64,000 bases of DNA from Gymnorhina tibicen (taxonomy: Eukaryota > Chordata > Aves > Passeriformes > Artamidae), in assembly GCA_013399875.1 (NCBI GenBank), contig VXAZ01008268.1, positions 234,020-298,019 of the forward strand, read 5' to 3'. Below the pieces are notes generated by a model that was not told the origin of the DNA, made no database searches, and worked only from the letters and a program-made list of their open reading frames with translations. The position numbers and the translations under genes were made by a program. This document shows positions 12,601-22,763 of the stretch, in pieces (position 1 is the first letter of the stretch; each line of letters opens with the position of its first letter).

Positions 12601-12855
12601 CTTGCTCAGTTATTTGAAATGAAGACTGAGATGGCCATTATAAGATCACAAGCGAGAAGCAAGACAAACCATATGAAAAAGCAGAAAAAAGTAGTTTCCT
12701 TTTGTTTTTGATATGAAATGTACCATGTTCAGCTGTAAATACCAACACAGCTTAAGAGAGGATGTGATTTTTCATCTGTAGCTTGAGATGACTGTGGGTA
12801 CAGAGTTTGATATTATTATTAGATAGATAAATAAAGGCTGATGCTAAAAGAAACA
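12601..12855 (+). other. candidate 3'-terminal exon (hypothetical)
   Basis: A long pyrimidine tract ending in CTCTTTTCAG (AG at 12599-12600) is a strong splice-acceptor sequence. It is followed by an open frame of 36 codons from 12601, beginning L-A-Q-L-F-E-M-K-T-E, rich in K and R, and ending at TGA 12709-12711. About 120 bp later an AATAAA polyadenylation signal lies at 12830-12835. Acceptor, short frame, stop and poly-A signal in that order is what a last exon looks like. I recognise no protein family, and such combinations also arise by chance in 64 kb of AT-rich DNA. It could equally be the last exon of a non-coding transcript. The 3' end at 12855 is only an estimate from the poly-A signal. 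Confidence 0.2.
12830..12835 (+). terminator. AATAAA polyadenylation hexamer
   Basis: A canonical AATAAA hexamer lies downstream of the candidate terminal exon. Its meaning depends entirely on whether that exon is real; AATAAA is frequent by chance in AT-rich DNA. Confidence 0.25.
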
Positions 12856-15800
12856 AGTTCAGTGACGTACAGTGAAGAACAAACATATAACTTGGACCAG
12901 AACCATCAATGTGCTGAAAAAAATGACAGTGCCAGCTCAGACATGATAAGTTTCATTGGCTCAGTCTCCAAACCAAACCTTCTCGACCACTGTCAGCTCT
13001 GCACAAGGCCAGCTCAAGTGTTCTGAAGTCCATGACTTCCACTTCATTGCTGTGCAGTATATAAACACCCTGAACTGCAGAAGATACCTGCACAGACAAA
13101 TTAAATCAAATGGCAGAAAAAAATCAGACTGATTGTTCACTCAGGACTAGTGAAAGAACTTCTGCCAGAGATTCCGGACTCACTTGTAGGAAATGACTGA
13201 TAAGAGAGACCATGAACCATCACTGTTATGCAAATGTGAAAGGGCCTTGCAAACCCAAGATAAGTCTAATGAGCTCTTTCCAGTGGAGAACTTCGGTAGT
13301 GACTCACAGACTACTCTGCAACCTAAGTTTATCACTTTCTTTGATGAGATAGGGGGATTTATTGACAAGTGACCTCATTAGTTATTTCCAAGTTGGTCTT
13401 GCTCCAATATGAATACTCAAGGAAGAAGTAATTCATTAACTGAGCTGTACTTTACAGTACTTCTTACCAGTATTCAAAAAGTTGAAGCTACCCATCTATC
13501 ACAAGTGTGTCAGAAACACTGAACTTCAACATGGATTGAGGAATTTATGGCTTTCTGTTAATATGTATCCAAAGGATGTATCTCTCCCTAAACAGCTGTG
13601 AGAGCTGAATGCAGGATGGCAGAAGCAATGCCTTTTACCTTTTAGTCCCAAGTATCTTCCAATGTTTCCACCATGTGGGTAGAATACACTACCACCTCCT
13701 GCACACATCCTTTCCATGCTGATTGAGCAGATGTCCTAAAATCCCATAGTATTTTTCCAACAGTTAAAACAGTCAGTCCAAGGGAAAGTAATACTGTGAA
13801 AATTATGTATTTTAGTATCTTCTTGATGCATTATGACAGAGTCATAAAGTCGGCCAGGCAGCTCCCTTTAAGTCTGAAACACTGGAGATAATCAAAACCC
13901 CAGTCTATCTCAGGCAGTGGTATGTCAAAACGGGTTTTATTCCTTAAAGTGGGTCAGTAGTCTACATTTAGTTCCTAAGCAGTTAAGAGAGTTTCTTCTT
14001 TCTCAGCCTGTTTTTACATCACAGCTAAAGGCACCAGAATTACAGAGATCAAAGATTAAAAAGTCTATGTAGAGCAAACTCCTCTAGATGAATTGATCTT
14101 ACCCAGGGTAGATAAACTGATAAAACTGAACTGAAAAACCCCACATTGTTCTCTCTACAGTAGATTTTAAAAATCACTTATATTACTGGTTGCCACTCTC
14201 CTGCGTTGTCAATCTAGAACAGTTCAATGACTTTAGGTTCATAAAACAAGCAAAAATTCAAGTTCAGAGTACAATATCCTAGATATACAAACTCCTGATA
14301 TGATTCTCCCTTAGTATGTTTAAGAATCATAGAAGTTGTAATGCCTGAACATGAGAATCATGTCTGATCCCTACCGTTTCACACAAGATGCCATGCACTG
14401 AAGTCAATATGTCAAAGTTTGTCTGGTTTTAAAACTTTATCTGGGGTTTACTTTTTTTTACCAGTGACAGCTCAAACTTGTTACTATGTCAAGAAATATA
14501 TTCTATCTAGCACAGACCTTGTCTGGGAAGAAAGTAGATAGAGAAGAAAGCAGAAAGAAGTTTGAACAAACATTTCCAGGCCATATACAGTATTCCAGAG
14601 ACATCCCCAGTGCCTTTCCACAAGGGTACAAACACTTTTCATTTGAAAACACCTTGCCTGATCTATTCTAGGATAGCCCAGACCCTTTTCATGGTTACAT
14701 TACAGCGTTGAATTATTCTTTCTGTGATAAACTAAACTACTCCAGTATTAGCTTTATTTTGAACTTGTATGCTCCTTAAGTAAAGCAGAAACTGATTTGT
14801 AATGCCCAATATAATTTTGCAAATTATTTCTATTAGCAATCTTATATTCCACTATATTTTCATTATTTGAGGTTGTCCAGTTCACACACAGTGATTTTCT
14901 GATATTTTTCACTACTAAGAATGTCTTTAAGTATACTATATTCCAAGAAAGACTTAGCAGAACTTTTCTGAATAATTTATACTTAAAGTTGAGCTAGGCA
15001 TTGCTGCCCTTTGTTTTCAAATTTAAAAAGAAAAAAAAGGAGAATCTGGTAGAAGACAGGAGGCAAGGGGATTTGCCAAGTCATTCCAAGGATAAACAAC
15101 TTTGGTCACTGCCACTCTTTAGGAGTGATGACATTTCAGGTATTGATGAGAGATTCTGCCCTAGGTTAATTCCTCTCTGTTTTGAGGGGAAAACTCACAC
15201 TGAAGTCAAATCACAGAAAAGTGATTCTGTATAAACAGGATGGGAGTTTGCATTCATTCTGTGCAAAGGGACTTAAGCTTACAGAGTATTCTTCAGACAA
15301 TTCAGACCAGAGCCTAAAAGTATTGTCTGGTTCTTTCTCTCTCCCATTTTTATGCTGTTTTACTTAACTGTAAGTACAGTGTTTGTAAAGGGTGTTGGAT
15401 TAACAGCATCACAAACAGAAGTTCTCTGTTTGTATTCAGAACAGATTTTGTTACAGTAATCTTACCCCTCCCATCCTGACCTTTAAGTGGCTCCCAAAAA
15501 AGAACAGGAGGTATAGCCCAAATTTCTGAAAATTGCTATCTGATTAATATGAAGGTGCACAATTATCAATTAGACCAAGGCAAAAGGCCATTTCCTCAGT
15601 TACAGAGCTGAGAAAATATGTAAAAATTAAAACAATAGCATCACTTTGACTAAGTAGGTCTCATCAAGGTAACAATTCTATTTTCTGTGGTGTGTTTGAA
15701 AGAGGGAAAAAATGGTATTGATAATACTAGAAACGTTGCATTAACCAATCCTGGAGATAAGAGGCTGGACAAGCACTTTAATAATTTAAAAATTTAAGTG

Positions 15801-16229
15801 CTAGCTACTGTCTTTGCTGGGTACTTGCAGTTTGGAACAGTTTTGATGTCTGCAAAGAGGAGAGACGTAGGAATGCAAGGTGACTTCTAGAGCTGAGGCT
15901 TAGAAAAATCACCTCTGGTATCAACAGAAACTGGAAACAAGGAATTAGAGGAAAAGTTCTGCCATAACACTCCAATCACAGTCCCAATTTCATTAGCCTT
16001 CACTGATGAAGAAAAGTTTATGGCATGCTAAGGAGAGAGATTCAAGACCTAAGTCATTGACCACACTGAAAATCAGTTCAGCGGGTGAGTTAATCTACAG
16101 AGCAAGTTGGAGCAGGAAGCAGGGGTACCTTCACTACACAGTACCAGGAGATACAAAGACTTGTAAGTGCCTGAAAGAAAGGCAGTAAAGGTTAAGCAAG
16201 ATCAAGCTTATTGGCACTCAATGGCAGTG
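12856..16229. other. unannotated sequence
   Basis: Nothing beyond short chance open frames. A lone 'AATCATAGAA' at about 14325 resembles a reverse CR1 terminus but is not followed by CR1 3' UTR sequence. Confidence 0.5.
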
Positions 16230-16316
16230 AAGAGATTCCAGCTCTGCTCCCAGCTGCAGAGGATTTACTCCAGTCAGTAACTTAGTTATGATTCAGTTTC
16301 CTCGGTTATGAGCACC
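16230..16316 (-). mobile_element. MIR-like SINE fragment, minus orientation
   Basis: Read on the plus strand the segment has, in order, 'GATTCCAGCTCTGCT', 'CAGTCAGTAACTTAG' and 'ATTCAGTTTCCTCGG'. These match the reverse complement of the MIR core ('AATCCCAGCTCTGCC', 'CAAGTCACTTAAC', 'CTCAGTTTCCTCAT') in the same order and near the expected spacing. A small insertion separates the first two boxes. Confidence 0.45.
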
Positions 16317-18249
16317 TGGCAAGGGCACTGCAGCGATCAGTCTGCAAATACTTTTGCACAGCAATTTGAAAATATAACATAATATGAGATGGTTAACTTG
16401 TAACTGGTATGGGTTACCAGCAACTAGAGAGGAGTCTCTCCTGAGAGCTGACTGGACTGTCAGTCAAAGATACCCACCAGAAAGAACCCACCTCTGCCAC
16501 CAGCCTTATTAGGAAGACTCAGTGTAACTCAATGACTGAGAGTGTGCCTCTACGCCTCAGAGATGTCCCTGCTCCTCTGTTTAGGATGCTATGAACTATA
16601 GGTGGACGAGTTTGAAGTTTGTACAGCTGCTCCTACATTTTGTCTACCTGACAGCAGAATAATCCTCATTAAGAAAACTTGCAGTGGTTATTAAAGAAAT
16701 GACAGAGAAGAGAACAAAATTAACTATTTCAAGGTTTTCTTACTGTTCTTTTCTGTTTGACCTAGAGTCTTTTCATTTCTATTTAGATTCCTAGATAAGA
16801 AATTGATTAGTGTTTTGTAAGCACCTAAGTAAATTAATTCTTGTTCAAGAACTATTGTTCAAGACTGATGGAAACATTTCTCTCTAAAAGTGTCCCGTTA
16901 AGAGGAGAGGGCCATAAATCCAGACCCATTCAATGTAGACAGAGCTCCAGTGATGGCTATATGGCCATCCCCCAAAAGTTCATTAAGAAGGAGGCTTGCT
17001 GCAAGGAGAGACATGAACAAACACTCAAGGCAGGAAAGTAAGTCACCTGGTGACGTTTGAGCTCCAAACACTTGTTAATGAACCATTGCTATTTTCCTGG
17101 CATCCTTGCATTTGGCACTTTGCTGGATTAAGTCAGTATCATACTATGTTGATCACCATCTGTTTATGCTACAGTTGTGCTTTGTGTCCAGTTTCATAAT
17201 GTTCTCATGCTACTCAAGATTATATTGCTGCTTATGCTTGTATATGATCCATGGATAAGCAAAAGATTTCTGTCACAAGGGTTATCAGTTGACAGCCTTT
17301 TTAATCAGAAAAAACCCCATAAGCTTATTTATGCATTTTTAAGGATGTGGTTTGTAAACATGCATGGAAATTTGAAGCCATAACAACATTGTGTCCTGAT
17401 TCAAAATATTCAATCAATAGTTGAGGTGAGGCAAAAGTCTCTGAACTAAACTGTGCATCCTAGAAAAAAACATTTCTTTAAATGGAAGGCTTTGCAGAAT
17501 TTGAATATGTGCTTCTGCAGTCTTTTCACAGCTATTTTTTCAAAAGAAGCATAATGGAGGACCATAAAAAATTAATCTCACCTGAAAAAAAATCTACTTT
17601 GCTGTAAAATTTCCTATTATTTTTTCCTTGCATGACTCCACACCATCACTCTTATCTTAAAAAAAAAATTATAAATAGATCTCTTTGTGTTTTTACAGAA
17701 TTGACTTTCCATATGATAAGCATATTATGTAAGAAGATGGCCCAGAACAGATACACACTTTACAACACTTCCAGTAGCCATCTCTTTGTGAAGTTACAGC
17801 CAAATACCTGTACATTTTGAAAGAACTGCTTTACTAATATGATAAAAAATATAAGGTAAAGAATCACAAATCACATAAATGTAAAATATCATCCTCACTC
17901 CCACTGGCTCTCTTCCAGCCCCTTCCCCCGTCCAGAAAGTACCAGGGTTACTTCACCATCGTAATTTTGGAATGCTTATTCAGGGCTTATTCATATGATA
18001 GTAAGCAGAGCAAGATGAAACAGCTGGTCTGTAACCAAGGACACAACAAAAGTTATGTCTGGCATTAGTCTGAAGGAGATAAGGGGGTTTTGTTCTGTTT
18101 TGTTTTATTAAGAATGAGTCACCATATACTTAGGCATTTGAAACACTTTACCTGAACATGTTACCATTTTACCAGGAAAATTCCTGCCCGACAGCTCACT
18201 TAGCACAGCTTGAAAGCTTCAGCCCATATCTCAATCCTAAAACCAGTTG
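16317..18249. other. unannotated sequence
   Basis: No gene or repeat recognised. A T/G-rich patch lies at about 18085-18111. Homology to CR1 copy B becomes recognisable only from about 18250. Confidence 0.5.
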
Positions 18250-19755
18250 TTCTCCGGGTACTCAGACCCCTGATCTGGAAGAATTGGATGGGGAGCAGAA
18301 TGAAGCCCCCATAACCCAAGAGGAAATGCCCAGTGACCTGCTTTGCCACTTAGACACACACAAGTCTGTAGGGCCAGGGGGGATCCACCCAAGGGTACTG
18401 AGGGAGCTGTCGGAAGAGCTCACTGAGACACTGCCCATCAGTTACCTGCAGCCCTGCTCAACCAGGAACGTCCTAAGTGACGGGAATCTGACAAATGTGA
18501 CACCATCTACAAGGGCCAGAGGAGGACCTGGGCAGCTACAGGCCTGTCATCCTCACCTTGGTGCTGGGGAAGGTCATGGAGCAGACCATCCTGAGTGCCA
18601 TCACACAGTGCATATGGGACAACCAGGGGATCAGGCCCAGACAGCACGGGTTTCTGAAAGGCAGGTCCTGCTTGACCAACCTGATCTCCTTCTATGACAA
18701 AGTGACCCGCTTAGTGGATGAAGGAACGTCTGTGGATGTCATCTACCTACACTTTAATAGAGCTTTTGACACTGTTTCCCACAGCATTCTCATGGAGCAA
18801 TTGGCTTCCCATGGTGCAGATGGGTGCACTGGTTGCTAGGTGAAACACTGTCTGGGTGGCCGGGCCCAGAGAGTGGTGGTGAATGGTGCTACACCCAGTA
18901 GGTGCCCAGCCACCAGTGGTGTTCCCCAGGGTTCGGTATTGGGGCCAGACCTATTTAATGTCTTCATCGATTGTCTGGACAAGAGGATCAAGTGCACCAC
19001 CAGTCAATTTGCAGGCAACAGCAAGTTGGGCAGGAGTGTTGATCTACTAGAGGGTAGGAATGCTCTGCAGAGGGATCTGGACAGCCTGGATTGATGGGCC
19101 AGTTATATGAGACTCAATAAGGTGAAGTGCTGAGTTCTGCACCTGCATCACAACAACCTAGGCAATGCTACAGGCTGGGGGAAGAGTGGCTGGGGGTGCT
19201 GGTTGACAACCAGCTGAACATGATCCAGCGTGTGCCCAGGGGGCCAAGAAGGCAAATGGCATCCTGGTCTGTATCAGCAACAGTGTAGCCAGCAGGACCA
19301 GGAAAGTCATTGTCCCCCTGTACTCAGCACTGGTGAGGCCACAGCTTGAATCATGTGTTCTGTTCTTGGCTCTTCCATATAAGAAGGATATTGAGGTGCT
19401 GGAGCATGTCCAGAGAAGGGCAACAAGGCTGGTGAAGGGTCTGGAGCACAAGTCTGATGAGGAGTGTCTGAGGGAGTTGGACTTGTTTAGCCTGGAGAAA
19501 AGAAGATTCAGAGCAGACTTCTCTGTAGACTTGCTCTCTACAACTCCCTGAAAGGAGGTTGTAGGTGGGTAGAGGTCAGTCTCTTCTCCCAGGCAACAAG
19601 TGACAGAACAAGAGGAAATGGCCTCATGTTGTGCCAAGGGAGGTTTAGATTGGATATTAGGAAAAATGTCTTCACAGAAAGGGTTGTCAAGCATTGGGAC
19701 AGGCTGCTCAGGGAAGTGATGGAGTTTCCATCCCTGGAGGTATTTAGAAGACATG
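18250..19755 (+). pseudogene. CR1 ORF2 reverse transcriptase pseudogene (copy B)
   Basis: The remnant of the CR1 endonuclease/reverse-transcriptase gene lacks the N-terminal endonuclease. The RT is readable in pieces: fingers with H-G-F-L-K-G-R-S-C-L-T-N-L at about 18646-18684, motif A at 18741-18755, the V-P-Q-G-S motif B at about 18920-18935, and motif C at 19008-19019. Both catalytic sites are ruined. Motif A reads Y-L-H-F, with His at 18750-18752 where the family has Asp, and motif C reads F-A-G-N instead of F-A-D-D. The TGA at 19092-19094 stands where the family has Arg, fitting CGA to TGA CpG decay. A further frameshift puts the C-terminal part in another frame (open at 19333-19551). 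The 270-codon minus-strand frame at 19158-19970 is antisense to this remnant. Confidence 0.9.
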
Positions 19756-19859
19756 TAGATATGGCACTTGGGGTTTAGTGGTGGACTTGGCAGTGCTGGG
19801 TTAATAGTTGCACTCGATGATCTTAAAGGCATGTTCCATCCTAAATGATTCTGTGATTC
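18250..19859 (+). mobile_element. CR1 LINE copy B, about 1.6 kb, inactive
   Basis: This is a plus-strand CR1 element covering most of the ORF2 reverse transcriptase and the 3' UTR. It starts in the linker before the RT fingers (residues such as D-G-E-Q-N-E and H-L-D-T-H-K-S) and runs through the fingers, palm and thumb. It ends with the family's 3' UTR ('CACTCGATGATCTTAAAGGCATGTTCCATCCTAAATG', split here: positions 19810-19847) and about one and a half ATTCTGTG octamers at 19848-19859. Coding capacity is destroyed by frameshifts near 18505-18525 and after 19094 and by stops at 18837-18839 and 19092-19094. The octamer type (ATTCTGTG) and RT sequence differ from copy A, suggesting another CR1 subfamily. 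Confidence 0.95.
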
Positions 19860-21379
19860 CAAATGCTCTTCCTTGAAAATACCACAGGAAAACACTGATT
19901 TGTTATAAAAGAACACTTCTATATGCATTTTCCATCTGAGAATTTCAAAACATGTTACAGAGGTTAACACAATACCACCAGTCTTACAAATCCCTTGAAA
20001 ATTATAAAATAAACCAGGCCCATAGAAGTTGCCATGCCAGATCTGGCCAGTGTTTCATTTAATCCAGCACCCTACCTCCAATGGACAAGAACAAAATGTT
20101 AAATATAGCATGGCAATGTATTTAACCCCACCATGCTGACCCCCAAAGACAGCTGAGAACACATGAAAAACAGTAACCTTGAAGTTTGCTGACTTCAGTT
20201 CAGGAAAGAAGGATAATTATACACATAGGGGTAACTGAGGAGTCTGATAGTTTCTAGTGCAGCCCCGTTGGTTTTGGCCCAAAGTCAAAGGGCCTGCATG
20301 TTCATGTATGCATTTCAGGAAAATAAATGTCACTGTTAACTTCTTATAAGAGTGCTTAGGGAGAACCAAGTATCAGTATCCATAAAGATAATTCCCTTCA
20401 GGAAGGCATTTGTGCAAAACAATTAACTTTTCCCATGTTCTCACATGTTCTTATGCCACTGTGCTGCTGTTAAAGTTGTACAGCTCAGTCCCACCTCAGT
20501 AGCAAAAAGACTCCTGCTCTTGTCCATGCTTGTGGGTTTTGGTGACATAATGAATTTAAATGCAGACTGGAAATGTCTTTCGGCCCTCCCCCAGTGGTGT
20601 TGCTTCTGTCCTGAAGAAAACAAAAACCAGAACCCTGGCGGCTAGAAGGAAGCAAAAGAGCAAAGTTCATCTGTTTGTTCAGAAAGCTGTTTCCATCCTA
20701 GCAATAAAGCAAACCTAACTGATTTTCAGGCAGGCAGGACATCCCAGAAATTTCATTACTTTGCTGAACTGGCTGCTGTCTTATTAATGTTCACCAGACA
20801 CAGGAAGGGTGGGGTGGAAAAAGGGATAGTTGGCTGGAAAATATCTACTGGACAAACAAAATAAAGGCATTTTTTACTTAATAGATTAAAAAATCCCAAC
20901 TGTGTAGGAACTCTATGTTCAATTTCCTAAGGTTTGTCACATACTTGTTCTGCCACCTGCTGCCCTGGCATTCCCCAAGGTTTCAGGCACAGGGACTATG
21001 TCCGTGACTTTTCCCAGAAACAAATACTGCATGACTAAGAACAAGCATCTAGCAGCCCAGTGGGCTGTCCAGGAGATACCATAGTTCTGGAAAACAGCTT
21101 GCTTGAATCCTCCTGAAAGATCACATTATCACTCTGTGTTTTGAAGAATACCACCCTTGGCCCAGTGCTTCTCAAGAGGTGCTTTTTGTCTTGATGGGTG
21201 GGATTCTGCAGCGAGGATTAGCATGCTGGCTCTACTACCTTGGAAGTCAGATATGATGAGACAAAGTCCCTCAGACTGTCACCACGACTCCAGCTCATCC
21301 AGGGAAAGAAACAGGGAAATTAGATCCAGAAAGAGAATATTCTGGAGATCAAGTGAGTGACTAAAGAATGAATTCTACC
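19860..21379. other. unannotated sequence between CR1 copies B and C
   Basis: A 1.5 kb spacer with no gene recognised. Some of the last 200 bp before 21380 may be unrecognised 5' CR1 sequence, since ORF2 homology in copy C fades in gradually. Confidence 0.45.
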
Positions 21380-21381
21380 TT

Positions 21382-22524
21382 TTGAAAGAACAAATTGTAT
21401 CCAGTGGAAGGAAAAGGGAGATGTATGTCTGGTGGAAGCAAGGTCAGGTGACATGGGAAGAATACAGAGATGCTGCTTGCCATGGTAGGGGGAAAATTCA
21501 TCTGGTCAAAGCTCAACTGAAGATGAAGCAGGCCAGAACTGTGGGGGACAATAAAAAGAGTGTTTTCAAATACATTAATGGCAAAAGGCAGTGTAGAAAT
21601 AACATCATCCCATTCCAGGATGAAGATTGACACCTCACAAACAGGGACATGGACAAGGCAGAGGTGTTTAAATGCATTCTTTGCCTCTGTCTTCAACACA
21701 GATGATGGGCCACAGGGGCCTGTAGCCCTGAGCTAGAGGACCATGACTGCGAGAATGATCAATTTCCCAATTGTGTGAGCTCTGCTGCTCCAGCTGGATC
21801 CCTACAAATCTATGGGGCCTGATGGGACTCATCTGAGGAGCTAGCTGATGTCATAAAGCCTCTCTCAATGATTTTCAACAGTCTTGAGAATCCTGAGAGG
21901 TCCCAGCTGACAGGAGGCTGGCGAACATTACCCTGATTTTCAAGAAGGGCAAGAAGGAAGACCCCAGAAACAACAGGCCTGTCAGTCTTAATTCAGTGCC
22001 AGGTAAAATCATGGAAAAGATTATTCTGGGAAGTACTGGAAAACACCTGGAAGACAACGCAGTCATTGATCACAGCCAGCACAGCTCCATAAGGGGAAAG
22101 TCCTGCTTGTCAAACCTGATTTCCTTCTACAACAGGGTAACCCACCTAAATGACCTAGGAAAGCCAGCAGATGTAATCTTCTTGGACTTCAGCAAACCTT
22201 TTGGTATCTTGTTGGACAAATTGTCCAGGCCACAGACGGATAAACACATCATGCACTGGGTGAGCACCTGGCTCACAGGTCAGGCACACAGAGTTATAGT
22301 GAATGGGGTGACATCAGAGTGGGGTTCTGTAGGGCTCCATCCTTGGCCCTGTGCTCTTCAACATCTTCATTAATGACTTGGACACAGAATTCAAAGGAAT
22401 ACAAAGTTAAGTTTGCCAATGGCACTAAATTGTGAGGAGCTGTTGACTCCTTTGAAAGCACGGAGGCCCTGCAGAGTGACCTCAACAAATTAGAGGGATG
22501 GGCAATCACCAACCGTATGAAATT
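21382..22524 (+). pseudogene. CR1 ORF2 reverse transcriptase pseudogene (copy C)
   Basis: Broken ORF2 of CR1 copy C. The readable parts are the pre-RT linker (21382-21630), a second piece with N-A-F-F-A-S-V-F-N at about 21675-21701, and the RT fingers and palm in one frame at 21996-22373. Motif A is intact as F-L-D-F at 22179-22190, keeping the first catalytic Asp, but the usual K-A-F-D-T that follows is altered to K-P-F-G. Motif C reads F-A-N-G at 22412-22423, so the catalytic Asp pair is lost. A TGA at 22433-22435 follows motif C at the same place as the stop in copy A. The thumb and C-terminal regions are deleted. It cannot encode an active enzyme. Confidence 0.88.
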
Positions 22525-22530
22525 TCTACA

Positions 22531-22538
22531 ATTCTATG
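22531..22538 (+). repeat. single CR1 terminal octamer ATTCTATG
   Basis: One ATTCTATG unit marks the probable original 3' end of CR1 copy C. It directly follows the deletion junction at about 22524-22530. Confidence 0.6.
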
Positions 22539-22719
22539 AAAACACACCTTATTCCTTGTACAGTATTGATTCTGTAAGGTTACAAATTTGGAAAAGCAGG
22601 AAAAACTTGGTTTTGAAATGACTTTTCACCCAAATCTCTGGACCAACTGTGTGCTTTCGCTAATTTCCTGGGGCAAAATTTCACTTTAAAACCAAGACAA
22701 CAGATAATCACAGGCTTCT

Positions 22720-22763
22720 GGTTGGTTTTTATTTTTGTTTGGTTGGTTTTGGTTTTTTTTTAA
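22720..22763 (+). repeat. T/G-rich low-complexity tract
   Basis: The strand consists almost entirely of T and G in GGTT/GTTTT-like units, ending in a run of nine T. Similar tracts recur at 44938-45053 and 59557-59608. Confidence 0.75.

Larger units (their letters stand above)
21380..22539 (+). mobile_element. CR1 LINE copy C, 3' region deleted but terminal octamer present
   Basis: A plus-strand CR1 element starting in the ORF2 linker upstream of RT; residues such as W-W-K-Q-G-Q-V-T-W-E-E-Y-R at about 21431-21470 are typical of CR1. It continues through the RT fingers and palm to just past motif C. After the sequence for N-R-M-K-F at about 22511-22524 it jumps directly to 'CTACAATTCTATGA', containing one CR1 octamer (ATTCTATG at 22531-22538). 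Compared with copy A, about 0.77 kb of C-terminal ORF2 and 3' UTR is missing. Stops and frameshifts are spread through it, for example TGA at 21628-21630 and a shift near 21670. The 5' edge is approximate. Confidence 0.92.

Noticed and set aside
14320..14345. 'AATCATAGAA' as a reverse CR1 3' end
   Set aside because: Only about one octamer and no CR1 3' UTR sequence beside it.
19158..19970. 270-codon minus-strand open frame, the longest in the window
   Set aside because: It is almost entirely antisense to CR1 copy B; its length reflects low stop density in the reverse complement of former coding sequence.
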